Assembly: GCA_043746635.1 (NCBI GenBank)
Contig: JAYTQQ010000217.1
Location: 1 to 42,000 of the forward strand
Direction: 5' to 3'
Length of the DNA: 42,000 nucleotides
Source of the DNA: JAYTQQ01 sp043746635
GTDB lineage: Bacteria > Bdellovibrionota > Bdellovibrionia > Bdellovibrionales > JAMPXM01
How positions within the stretch are numbered: position 1 is the first letter of the stretch; every line of letters begins with the position of its first letter. Made by a program: the position numbers and the translations under genes. Shown piece after piece: positions 25,095-32,322 of the stretch. The notes beneath the pieces are model-generated. The model did no database searches and was not told the origin of the DNA. It worked only from the letters and a program-made list of their open reading frames with translations.

Positions 25095-25144
25095 AATTGA
25101 GCCCAAAGGCTTTCTGTCGATCCCTTAGACAGGGGGCTCAAATT
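25095..25144. promoter_or_regulatory. Large nested inverted repeat between divergent barrel and ompH genes
   Basis: TTGAGCCC (25097-25104) pairs perfectly with GGGCTCAA (25134-25141), with AATT on both outer sides offset by one base. Inside it, CTGTC (25114-25118) pairs with GACAG (25128-25132). The result is a two-part stem-loop of about 45 bases. It lies about 90 bases upstream of the barrel start (minus strand) and 150 bases upstream of ompH (plus strand). It could be an operator or structured leader for either gene. The rest of 25016-25289 holds no gene; a TTGACA at 25173-25178 has no well-placed -10 box. Confidence 0.4.
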
Positions 25145-25289
25145 GAAGCCTTCTGGCTCTCGTGATGCCGTTTTGACATGCGCCCGAATACAGCTGATCG
25201 AAGAAGTAAAAATAAAATATCAATATGCATTAAGGGTTGAGAATTCAGAGGCTTCTCACTAGTCTGATCGCTTAAAGGAGAAATGATTC

Positions 25290-25814
25290 ATGAAGAAAAC
25301 AACACAGTTTTTCGCCGTTCTATTTGCAGCTCTTATCCTCACCTCGGCGGCTCACGCTGCGGATATCAAAATCGGTTACGTCGATTTGAGAAAGGCGCTC
25401 CAAGATACTTCGACTGGCAAAAAAGCTCAAAAAGACTTGAAAAAAGAATACGACGCTAAAAAAGAAGAGCTCGAGAAAAAAGAAAAAGATTTAAAAACAA
25501 TGAACGATGATCTCGATAAAAAGAAACTTGTTTTGAGCGATGAAGTGAAACAGAAAAAACAAATGGAACTTCAGCAGGAAATGGCGAAGTTTCAACAGAC
25601 AGTTCAGACGACTCAACAAACTCTTCAGAAAAAAGAGCGCGACATGACTCAACCTATCTTAGAAAAGCTTCAAGAGCTTTTGGATAAGCGCGCGAAGGCT
25701 GAAGGTTATACTGTTATTCTTGAGAAATCAGAGCAGAGTGTTTTGTGGGCTAAAAAAGATATCGATATGACAGACGAGATCGTAAAAGATTACGAAAAAA
25801 CTGCCGGAAAATAA
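25290..25814 (+). CDS. skp: OmpH/Skp-family periplasmic chaperone
   Basis: A 174-residue protein, the usual Skp length. A strong Shine-Dalgarno (AAAGGAGAAA) lies upstream. The Sec signal ends with the AHA|AD cleavage site at about residue 23. The mature protein begins DIKIGYVDLRKAL, the typical start of OmpH proteins. A long Lys/Glu/Gln-rich coiled coil follows (about residues 45-125), forming the ‘tentacles’ of the Skp trimer, and a small strand segment closes the body. Skp holds unfolded outer-membrane proteins in the periplasm on their way to the BAM complex. It is the first gene of the lipid A operon; in many Gram-negatives bamA and lpxD surround it, but here fabZ follows directly (13-base gap) and neither bamA nor lpxD is in the window. 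Confidence 0.92.
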   Translation: MKKTTQFFAVLFAALILTSAAHAADIKIGYVDLRKALQDTSTGKKAQKDLKKEYDAKKEELEKKEKDLKTMNDDLDKKKLVLSDEVKQKKQMELQQEMAKFQQTVQTTQQTLQKKERDMTQPILEKLQELLDKRAKAEGYTVILEKSEQSVLWAKKDIDMTDEIVKDYEKTAGK

Positions 25815-25827
25815 TTAGGATTTTAAA

Positions 25828-26331
25828 ATGCATTTTGCTGAAAAACCACACTATGACGTTGATCAAATCATGCAGCTCCTCCCTCATCGATTTCCATTTT
25901 TGTTGGTCGACCGGGTCGAGCGCGTTGAGAAACCTCCTGTCAAGCCCGGTGGAAGCCGCGCCGGATGGAAATTGTGGGCCACAAAATGTGTAAGCTTTAA
26001 CGAACCTTATTTTCCAGGACACTTTCCTCACAGGCCCATCATGCCCGGAGTTCTTCAGGTGGAGGCGATGGCGCAAGCTGCCGCCCTCATCATTGTTGAG
26101 CCGGGTAAAGCAAGGCTTGATGTTTTGATTGCCGCAATTAAAGAAGCAAAATTTCGAAGGGCGGTCGTTCCGGGTGACGTCTTAGAAATTTTCGCAGAGG
26201 TTAAAAAAGATCGTGGCTCGATGATCGTTGTTAAGTGCGAAGCGAAAGTTCGCGGAAATCTTGTTGCCGAGGTTGAAGTTTTGGCGAAGGTTTTTCTTTT
26301 AGTCGATCCTCGTAACACGACGCCAAATTAA
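25828..26331 (+). CDS. fabZ: 3-hydroxyacyl-[acyl-carrier-protein] dehydratase FabZ
   Basis: A 167-residue hot-dog-fold enzyme. It has the typical LLPHRFPFLLVDRV start and the catalytic His65 in FPGHFPHRPIMPGV, with catalytic Glu79 in VEAMAQ. Compared with E. coli FabZ (151 aa) it carries an extra loop of about nine residues (KPPVKPGGSRAG) between the first strand pair and the NEPxFPGHFP motif. It dehydrates beta-hydroxyacyl-ACP in cytosolic fatty-acid synthesis. Its place next to lpxA is conserved because both enzymes compete for the same hydroxyacyl-ACP pool. It lies 13 bases after ompH and nine bases before lpxA. Confidence 0.95.
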   Translation: MHFAEKPHYDVDQIMQLLPHRFPFLLVDRVERVEKPPVKPGGSRAGWKLWATKCVSFNEPYFPGHFPHRPIMPGVLQVEAMAQAAALIIVEPGKARLDVLIAAIKEAKFRRAVVPGDVLEIFAEVKKDRGSMIVVKCEAKVRGNLVAEVEVLAKVFLLVDPRNTTPN

Positions 26332-26340
26332 GAGGAGAGC

Positions 26341-27135
26341 ATGGCATCTCATATTCATCCATCGAGTGTTATTTCCAAACAAGCCGAAATTGCAAATGAT
26401 ATCGAAATCGGACCGTTTTGTAATATCATCGGCCGAGTTAAAATTGATTCTGGCACAAAATTAATTTCACATGTCTGTATTGGCAGCGAGTTCGGTATCG
26501 TCGAAATCGGAAAAAATAATGTCGTTTGTGCTGGTGCGGCCCTCGGTGGTCCGCCGCAAGATTTAAAATATAAAAATGAAGCGACTAAACTTGTTATCGG
26601 TGACCACAATCATATTCGTGAGTTGGCTACGATCAACATCGGAACTCCTGGCGGCGGCGGCCTGACCCGAATCGGAAGTCACTGCTTGATCATGTCGTAT
26701 TCGCACGTCGCGCATGACTGTCGCGTCGGTGACCACGTGGTCATCGCCAACTCCTCTCAACTCGCTGGTCATGTCACTCTTGAAGATCACGTAAAGGTGG
26801 GTGGCATTTGCGCTTTCAATCAGTTCGTACGGGTAGGTCGTTACGCGATGATCGCGGGTGACAGCGCCGTGAATAAAGATATTTTGCCCTACACGATCGC
26901 CCAAGGAAAATACGCAGTGATGCGTGCAATGAATCGTATTGGCCTCGAGCGAGCCGGTTTCGTAAAAGAAGACATAGAGTCGATCAATCGTGCTATCCGT
27001 ATATTCACAAAAGGAACGGGCACCATTGAAGAGTCTTTAGTGCGTATCAAAGAAGAATGTGCTCCAAGTGAGGCTCTCAGCTTTTTAGTGAAAGCAATTG
27101 AAGAGCCATCAGATCGTGGGATTGCTCGCGAATAA
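26341..27135 (+). CDS. lpxA: UDP-N-acetylglucosamine O-acyltransferase LpxA
   Basis: 264 residues (E. coli 262), preceded by AAGAGGAGAGC. A left-handed beta-helix of hexapeptide repeats (I/V-G-x-x-x-x) spans residues 5-190, and a helical C-terminal region follows. The catalytic base His125 and the nearby His122 are in SHVAHDC, at the same numbers as in E. coli. LpxA moves a 3-hydroxyacyl chain from ACP to position 3 of UDP-GlcNAc, the first step of lipid A synthesis. In some bacteria the acceptor is the 3-amino sugar made by GnnA/GnnB; the next gene here is a GnnA-like candidate, so an amide-selective LpxA is possible. Sequence alone does not show which acceptor is used. Confidence 0.96.
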   Translation: MASHIHPSSVISKQAEIANDIEIGPFCNIIGRVKIDSGTKLISHVCIGSEFGIVEIGKNNVVCAGAALGGPPQDLKYKNEATKLVIGDHNHIRELATINIGTPGGGGLTRIGSHCLIMSYSHVAHDCRVGDHVVIANSSQLAGHVTLEDHVKVGGICAFNQFVRVGRYAMIAGDSAVNKDILPYTIAQGKYAVMRAMNRIGLERAGFVKEDIESINRAIRIFTKGTGTIEESLVRIKEECAPSEALSFLVKAIEEPSDRGIARE

Positions 27136-27143
27136 ATGATCGG

Positions 27144-28115
27144 ATGAAAGTGAAAAAATTAAGATGTGCGGTGATTGGTGTGGGTTACCTCGGTCGTTTT
27201 CACGCCCAAAAATATAAAGCAATTGCGGATACTGGTCGGATCGAACTCGTTGGAGTCTGCGATGCGAGTCTCGAACGCGCGCAAGAAATTGCTAAGGAAG
27301 TTCAGACCAAAGCTTTTGCAGACTACCGTGAACTCATCGGTCTTGTCGATGCGGTGACCGTGGCGGCGTCGACGAAAACTCACTTCGAAATTGCGAAGTT
27401 CTTTTTAGAAAATGGCGTTCACGTTCACGTCGAGAAGCCGATGACCGCAACGATCATAGAGGGCCGCGATCTCGTTCGAATCGCTCAAGAAAAAAATCTT
27501 AAATTGCAAGTAGGCCACGTTGAGAGATTCAATGCCGCCCTCACTTCGGCAAAAGAAAAATTACTGAATCCACTTTTTATCGAATGTCATCGCTTGGCTC
27601 CTTTTAAGCCACGCGGGGTCGATGTGGATGTTATTTTAGATCTCATGATTCACGATCTTGACGTGATTTTGTCGCTCGTGAAATCTCCGGTCAAAAGCGT
27701 TTCGGCAGTCGGGGCTCCCGTGTTAACCAAGACGGTCGACATCGCTAATGCGCGAGTCGAATTTGAGAGCGGCACGGTCGCAAACATTACGGCGTCGCGT
27801 GTTTCTCAAACGTCGACAAGAAAATTTCGCGTTTTCCAAAGTCGCCAGTACCTTTCGATTGATTTCGGTACGAGCGAAGTGAACCTCACGACTAAAACGG
27901 GCGGTGAATGGAAAGAAGACCAGGTGCCACTCGAGTTCGACAGCTGGAATCTCGACAAGGGCGATGCCTTACTTGAAGAAACCAAAGCCTTTATTTCATG
28001 TATCGAAAATAACACGAGACCCATCGTGTCTGGTGAAGACGGTCTCATCGCTATGACTTTAGCTGAGCGTATCCGAGAAGATATTCAGCAAAGACTCACT
28101 CGCTTTGTCGAGTAA
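27144..28115 (+). CDS. Gfo/Idh/MocA oxidoreductase in lipid A operon (GnnA-like candidate)
   Basis: A 323-residue protein. An N-terminal Rossmann domain carries AVIGVGYLGRFHA (GxGxxG 12-17). The family EKP motif is at 97-99 (HVHVEKPM), and the catalytic-type D166...H170 is in DLMIHDLDVI. A Gfo/Idh C-terminal alpha/beta domain follows. It lies eight bases after lpxA and one base before lpxB. The known enzyme of this family at that position is GnnA, which oxidises the 3-OH of UDP-GlcNAc before GnnB transaminates it to give UDP-GlcNAc3N, leading to lipid A with 2,3-diamino sugars. GnnB (a DegT-type aminotransferase) is usually adjacent; no DegT gene is in this window. Assignment as GnnA is therefore inference from family and context. 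Confidence 0.85.
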   Translation: MKVKKLRCAVIGVGYLGRFHAQKYKAIADTGRIELVGVCDASLERAQEIAKEVQTKAFADYRELIGLVDAVTVAASTKTHFEIAKFFLENGVHVHVEKPMTATIIEGRDLVRIAQEKNLKLQVGHVERFNAALTSAKEKLLNPLFIECHRLAPFKPRGVDVDVILDLMIHDLDVILSLVKSPVKSVSAVGAPVLTKTVDIANARVEFESGTVANITASRVSQTSTRKFRVFQSRQYLSIDFGTSEVNLTTKTGGEWKEDQVPLEFDSWNLDKGDALLEETKAFISCIENNTRPIVSGEDGLIAMTLAERIREDIQQRLTRFVE

Positions 28116-28116
28116 T

Positions 28117-29268
28117 ATGGCTAAAAAAGAAGTGATGATCATTGCCGCCGAAGCTTCAAGCGCGCTCTACGCCGAACGCTTGCTTCAATATTGGAATAAA
28201 ACTTCTGAAGAAGTTCCTCATTGTTTTGGCGTCGGTAATTACGCAATGGAATCTATCGGCTTTGAATGCATTGGTCGATCTGAAGAGATGGCCGTCGTTG
28301 GCCTTCAAGAAGTGATTGCTCACTGGTCGCTCATCAAAAACACTTATAAAAAACTTTTAGAAGAAGCGAAGAAACGAAAGCCAAAGTTTGCACTTCTCCT
28401 CGATTACCCCGAATTTAACTTAAGGATGGCGAAAGATTTGAAGGCCCTCGGCATCAAGGTGATTTACTATATTTCTCCGCAAATCTGGGCCTGGAGAACC
28501 GGCCGGGTTCACAATATTCGAAAAGTCGTTGATCGTATGCTCGTGATTTTGCCTTTCGAAAAAGATTTTTATCAAAAATACAACGTACCGGTTGAATTCG
28601 TAGGACATCCTTTGCTGGATGAAATTGACCCGAAGCTTTTTGATCGCGGATTTATCAATTTTAAACGAGAAAAGTTTGGCTTAAAAAAAGACGATCTCGT
28701 TCTTGGCTTGATGCCCGGAAGCCGCAAATCGGAAATCAAACATCACCTGACTGCGCAACTCGAAGCGAGTCGTCTGCTCATTCAAAAGTATCCTCATTTA
28801 AAGATTGTTTTGCTTCTGGCCCCAACGCTTGATCGCAAGCTCATTATGGCGGAGCTTCAAAAATTTGATCTTCCAATTCAAATTATTAAAGATCAGCCTA
28901 TGGAGATGATCGCGATCACCGATATGATTTTGTGTGCCTCGGGGACGGCGACATTGATGGTAGGACTTCTGCATAAACCGATGGTCATCATGTATAGGAT
29001 GAATGCTTTTACAGCAAAAGTAGCCAAGCTTCTAGTAAATAAAACGCCATTTTTCGGAATGGCAAATCTGATTTTGAATGAGCGAGCTGTGCCAGAGCTT
29101 TTTCAAGAAGAGGCCGATCCAGAGCTACTCGTCAAAAATTTGAGTGTCTTTATTGATTCAAAAGAGAAATATGATCAGACAGCGAGAAACCTGGCGCAGC
29201 TTCAATACAAACTCGGCGAAAAGGATGCGACCGCAAGGGTCGCTAAAATTCTTGACGAGTATTTGTGA
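28117..29268 (+). CDS. lpxB: Lipid-A-disaccharide synthase LpxB
   Basis: 383 residues (E. coli 382). The ATG at 28117 follows the previous stop by one base; a TTG at 28105 is in frame but would overlap. Family features are seen: MIIAAEASSALYAERLL at the start (usually AGExSGD, here AAEASSA), CFGVG, YYISPQIWAWRTGRV, VGHPLLDEI, LMPGSRKSEIKHH, and the donor-site SGTATLMVGLLHKPMVIMYR. It joins UDP-2,3-diacylglucosamine and lipid X to make the beta-1,6 disaccharide, at the inner face of the cytoplasmic membrane. The stop overlaps the lpxK start (GTGA). LpxH/LpxI, which make lipid X, are not in the window. The N-terminal change from the GExSGD consensus deserves notice, but the rest is well conserved. 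Confidence 0.94.
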   Translation: MAKKEVMIIAAEASSALYAERLLQYWNKTSEEVPHCFGVGNYAMESIGFECIGRSEEMAVVGLQEVIAHWSLIKNTYKKLLEEAKKRKPKFALLLDYPEFNLRMAKDLKALGIKVIYYISPQIWAWRTGRVHNIRKVVDRMLVILPFEKDFYQKYNVPVEFVGHPLLDEIDPKLFDRGFINFKREKFGLKKDDLVLGLMPGSRKSEIKHHLTAQLEASRLLIQKYPHLKIVLLLAPTLDRKLIMAELQKFDLPIQIIKDQPMEMIAITDMILCASGTATLMVGLLHKPMVIMYRMNAFTAKVAKLLVNKTPFFGMANLILNERAVPELFQEEADPELLVKNLSVFIDSKEKYDQTARNLAQLQYKLGEKDATARVAKILDEYL

Positions 29269-30314
29269 GCCCTCAAGTTATTTTTAAAATTATTTTGTCG
29301 CCTCTTCTTGTTCTTCTCGGGTTGATCTACGCGGTCATCATGGTGGTTCGAAATATCTGTTATGATCTTGGCTTTCTTAAAAGTTTTCGCGTTGGATCGA
29401 GAGTCATTAGTGTCGGTAATATCACTGCCGGGGGCACCGGTAAAACTCCGGTCACCGCTTTTTTGGCTCAAGCTTTTGGGTCGTCCGCAATCGTAAGTCG
29501 CGGCTACGGCGGAACGTACGCTGAACCATTTACTCAGGTTAAATCAGAACTGAAGAACGCATCTGAAATTTTTGGTGATGAGCCGACTTGGTTTGCGGAA
29601 AAGCTACCCGATACGCCGGTTTGGGTAGGATCGGACAAGGTCACGGTGTCGAAAGCCTTAGTCGCCGCATATCCCAAAGTAGATCTTATTTTTGCCGACG
29701 ATGCTTTTCAGCATCGCAGACTCAAGCGAGATCTCGATATTGTCGTCATCGATGCAAGCGTTAGTCCCTTGGATTACCTTCCGCTGCCGCTAGGCAGAGG
29801 ACGAGAAGATTTTTATTTAGGGATTCGCAGAGCCGACATTCTTGTTTTGAATAAAGTCAATTTGGCGAAGCCAAAACGTGTGGTCAGAATCAGAAAAATT
29901 TTGGCCTATCTTAAGGCAGATCGCACGGCTCTCATTGAAGCATCAGTAATCATAGAATTATTTACGTTTTTAAACTCGAAAAAGACCCTTTTGGCTCCGG
30001 AGCTCAAAGGTAAAAGTCTCTTTTTAGTAAGCGGCATCGCTCGTCCGGAGCAATTTTTAAAGCTGGTAAGCGAGTTGACGGGGGCTTATGTAAAAGGTCA
30101 CATGGAGCTTAAGGATCATTCGCTTTACGGAAAAGAAGTTATCTCAAAGATTGAAATCCTCGCAGCTGAAGCGGATGCTCAGTATATTGTTGTCACTGAA
30201 AAAGATGCTGTTAAGCTAACAGGAGTTAATTTCAAAATACCGGTAATCGTCAGTCAACTTAAACTCTCAGCTCCGGAGCTCTTGGATGCAGTTCGTTCTC
30301 GGATTTCTAGGTAA
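29265..30314 (+). CDS. lpxK: Tetraacyldisaccharide 4'-kinase LpxK
   Basis: A 349-residue protein. The GTG start at 29265 overlaps the lpxB stop. It has an N-terminal membrane-associated helix (about 5-30), then the P-loop GNITAGGTGKTP (51-62), SRGYGG, GDEP and FADDAFQHRRLKRDLDIVVID, all characteristic of LpxK, and a C-terminal VTEKDAVKL segment. It phosphorylates the 4' position of the lipid A disaccharide at the inner membrane, using ATP. The 3' end overlaps the acyltransferase gene by 29 bases. If the organism is related to Bdellovibrio bacteriovorus, whose lipid A was reported to carry mannose instead of phosphates, the retained kinase would be notable; this is discussed as a finding. Confidence 0.94.
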   Translation: MSPQVIFKIILSPLLVLLGLIYAVIMVVRNICYDLGFLKSFRVGSRVISVGNITAGGTGKTPVTAFLAQAFGSSAIVSRGYGGTYAEPFTQVKSELKNASEIFGDEPTWFAEKLPDTPVWVGSDKVTVSKALVAAYPKVDLIFADDAFQHRRLKRDLDIVVIDASVSPLDYLPLPLGRGREDFYLGIRRADILVLNKVNLAKPKRVVRIRKILAYLKADRTALIEASVIIELFTFLNSKKTLLAPELKGKSLFLVSGIARPEQFLKLVSELTGAYVKGHMELKDHSLYGKEVISKIEILAAEADAQYIVVTEKDAVKLTGVNFKIPVIVSQLKLSAPELLDAVRSRISR

Positions 30315-31191
30315 AATTTTTGCTGCCATCATCGCTTTTTCGCCGGTACCTGTGCGCAGAGCGCTCGGCGACTTGGTCGGCTTTTTATGGCTCGACGTTC
30401 TAAAAATTAGAAAAAATGTTGCTGTCGAAAATATCAGCATGGCTTATCCCGAGAAATCTCAATCAGAGGTTTTGGCGATCGCCCGCGGTTCAATGAGTAA
30501 TATGGGTCGATCGATCGTCGAGTTTGCGCAGTTTCCTTTTTTTAAACGCGAAAAAATATCTGACTTTTTTGTGTACGATGGTTTCGAAAACGTGACCGAT
30601 GCCTTGAAGAAAAAAAAAGGAATTCTTTTTTTAAGTATGCACCTCGGCAATGGAGATTTCGCCGTCGCCGCGTCGTCTCTTATGGGGCTCAAACTCAATT
30701 TGATTTCAAAAAGATTTAAGTCGAAGTGGCTCGATAGTCTCTGGTTTGGAATGCGCGAAAAGCACGGAACGAAATTTATCTCTCCCGAAAAAAGCTCCTT
30801 CGATATTTTAAGGGCACTTGGGCGCAATGAAATTGTTATTTTTGTACTCGATCAATTTATGGGCCCCCCGGTTGGAGTTCGGACTCACTTTTTCGGTCGC
30901 GAAACCGGAACGGCGATGGGGCTTGCGCTCGTACATTTACGAACCGAAGCGCCTCTGATATTGACATATACCTATCGAAGACCTGATAACAAAATGGTAG
31001 TCGTCTTTGAGAAAGAAGTTTCTGTTGAAGGCCTCGGGCTAGATCCGCAGTCTCCTGATCGGGCGCACACCATTTCTGTGCTCACCCAAAAGTATACTGA
31101 TAAGATTGAGCAGATCGTACGGCGGTATCCCGAACAGTGGATGTGGATTCACCGACGGTGGAAGGATTTTGTTGACGCTCCCAAAGTGTAA
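30286..31191 (+). CDS. lpxL: LpxL/HtrB-type lipid A late acyltransferase
   Basis: A 301-residue protein. The ATG at 30286 lies inside the end of lpxK (29-base overlap). An N-terminal hydrophobic helix (about 3-20) anchors it to the inner membrane. The family pattern is present: RKNVAVENISMAYPEKS, the catalytic H119-x4-D124 in MHLGNGDFA, a VLDQFMGPPVGV segment with a GREx-like loop, and the terminal YPEQWMWIHRRWK. These enzymes add secondary acyl chains from acyl-ACP to Kdo2-lipid IVA or related precursors. Only one such gene is present here; whether it acts as LpxL or LpxM type cannot be told. It overlaps the start of the DUF3108 lipoprotein gene. Confidence 0.9.
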   Translation: MQFVLGFLGKIFAAIIAFSPVPVRRALGDLVGFLWLDVLKIRKNVAVENISMAYPEKSQSEVLAIARGSMSNMGRSIVEFAQFPFFKREKISDFFVYDGFENVTDALKKKKGILFLSMHLGNGDFAVAASSLMGLKLNLISKRFKSKWLDSLWFGMREKHGTKFISPEKSSFDILRALGRNEIVIFVLDQFMGPPVGVRTHFFGRETGTAMGLALVHLRTEAPLILTYTYRRPDNKMVVVFEKEVSVEGLGLDPQSPDRAHTISVLTQKYTDKIEQIVRRYPEQWMWIHRRWKDFVDAPKV

Positions 31192-32302
31192 GACTCTCAC
31201 TTCAAGTTTCTCGGCTTTGGCCATGGCGATTTTCATAAGCTCTTGTTCAGCTAAAATTTTAAAAAAAGATAATTCCGAACAGCTTTTGAAAAGTGATGAG
31301 TACGACAAAGCGGTGCGCGTTTCTGAAGTACAAACCCCTGCCGGAAAGTACGTCAAAATTACCCGCGAAGATTACCTTGAGCTTTATCCAAAAAAAATAA
31401 AAACAAAAATTTTAAGGCACCGAGCCTCCAAGGTGCGGACCGCGAAAAAAGCTGAAAGCGTTGCCGTCGAGCCGACGGCGCACCAGCCTGATTTTGAAGA
31501 TCCAAACAGTTTCGTGAAGCGTCGACCTCTTACCGATCCATTTCGGCCTGGTGAAAAAATGACTTTTGAAGTGAGTTATTTTGGAGTGGTCGCCGGTGAA
31601 CTGACCATGCAAGTCTTGCCATTTGCTTACGTCAACGGTCGAAAATCTTATCATTTTACCGCTAGCGGAAGAACGGCAAGTGTCTTTCAAACGTTTTACG
31701 CCGTCGATGACTGGCTTGAAACCTTTGTCGACTATGAAAATATGGTTCCGAGTAGTTACGCTCTTCATGTGAAAGAGAGTAAGCAATTAAGGGAAACAAG
31801 ATGTTTTTTTAATTGGCAAACTTTGAAAGCAAGCTTTTGGGATAAGAGAATTACGAAAGACGATGGCGTCGAAGAAAAAAAATATGAATGGGATATTTTA
31901 CCTTATTCTCAGAATGTTTTTTCTGCGCCATTTTATTTAAGAACTTTTATTCTCGAGCCCGGAAAAAAACTGGTTTATCGGCTTGCTCATGAAAAAGAAA
32001 ATATCTTAGTGACCGCCGAAGTTCTTCGTCGCGAAAAGCTCAGTACGCCCGCGGGTGAATTTGACGCAATTGTTTTGAAACCACATATCGAAATTGGTGG
32101 AGTCTTTAAACCCATCGGAGATATTTTTCTTTGGCTGACCGATGACGACCGTCACTTTATTTTGCGTATCGAAAGTAAAATCAAAATCGGCACGATCGTC
32201 GCCGAGATCAAATCTCTAGATAAAGGCCAGGACGTTGTGCCAGGAACGGCTCTGCCAGCGCCCGACTCAGTACCTGAAAAACCAAAGCCAGACGCTCATT
32301 AA
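31172..32302 (+). CDS. DUF3108-family lipoprotein
   Basis: The open frame reaches back to 31106, but a lipoprotein signal fits best with TTG 31172 (GGAAGG upstream): MTLPKCKTLTSSFSALAMAI then FISSC, giving Cys25 as the acylated residue and 376 residues in all. ATG 31223 would leave too short a signal. After a basic linker of about 90 residues comes a DUF3108 domain (about residues 115-340), starting RPGEKMTFEVSYFGVVAGEL and continuing with GRTASVFQTFYAVDDWLETFVD, typical of the family. A Pro-rich tail ends it. The function of DUF3108 proteins is not established; many lie near LPS or envelope genes. It is co-transcribed with the lipid A genes (20-base overlap upstream, 20-base gap to the GT9 gene downstream), which suggests an envelope role (inference). 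Confidence 0.8.
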   Translation: MTLPKCKTLTSSFSALAMAIFISSCSAKILKKDNSEQLLKSDEYDKAVRVSEVQTPAGKYVKITREDYLELYPKKIKTKILRHRASKVRTAKKAESVAVEPTAHQPDFEDPNSFVKRRPLTDPFRPGEKMTFEVSYFGVVAGELTMQVLPFAYVNGRKSYHFTASGRTASVFQTFYAVDDWLETFVDYENMVPSSYALHVKESKQLRETRCFFNWQTLKASFWDKRITKDDGVEEKKYEWDILPYSQNVFSAPFYLRTFILEPGKKLVYRLAHEKENILVTAEVLRREKLSTPAGEFDAIVLKPHIEIGGVFKPIGDIFLWLTDDDRHFILRIESKIKIGTIVAEIKSLDKGQDVVPGTALPAPDSVPEKPKPDAH

Positions 32303-32322
32303 AATAGAAATCGTAGTAAGAT

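Noticed and set aside
25154..25168. Sigma-54-type site (TGGC-N10-GC) upstream of ompH
   Set aside because: The GG/GC spacing is right, but the downstream element is ATGC rather than TTGC and the implied leader is about 110 bases; one weak match is not enough.
25173..25178. TTGACA as the -35 box of the ompH promoter
   Set aside because: No acceptable -10 hexamer lies 16-18 bases downstream.
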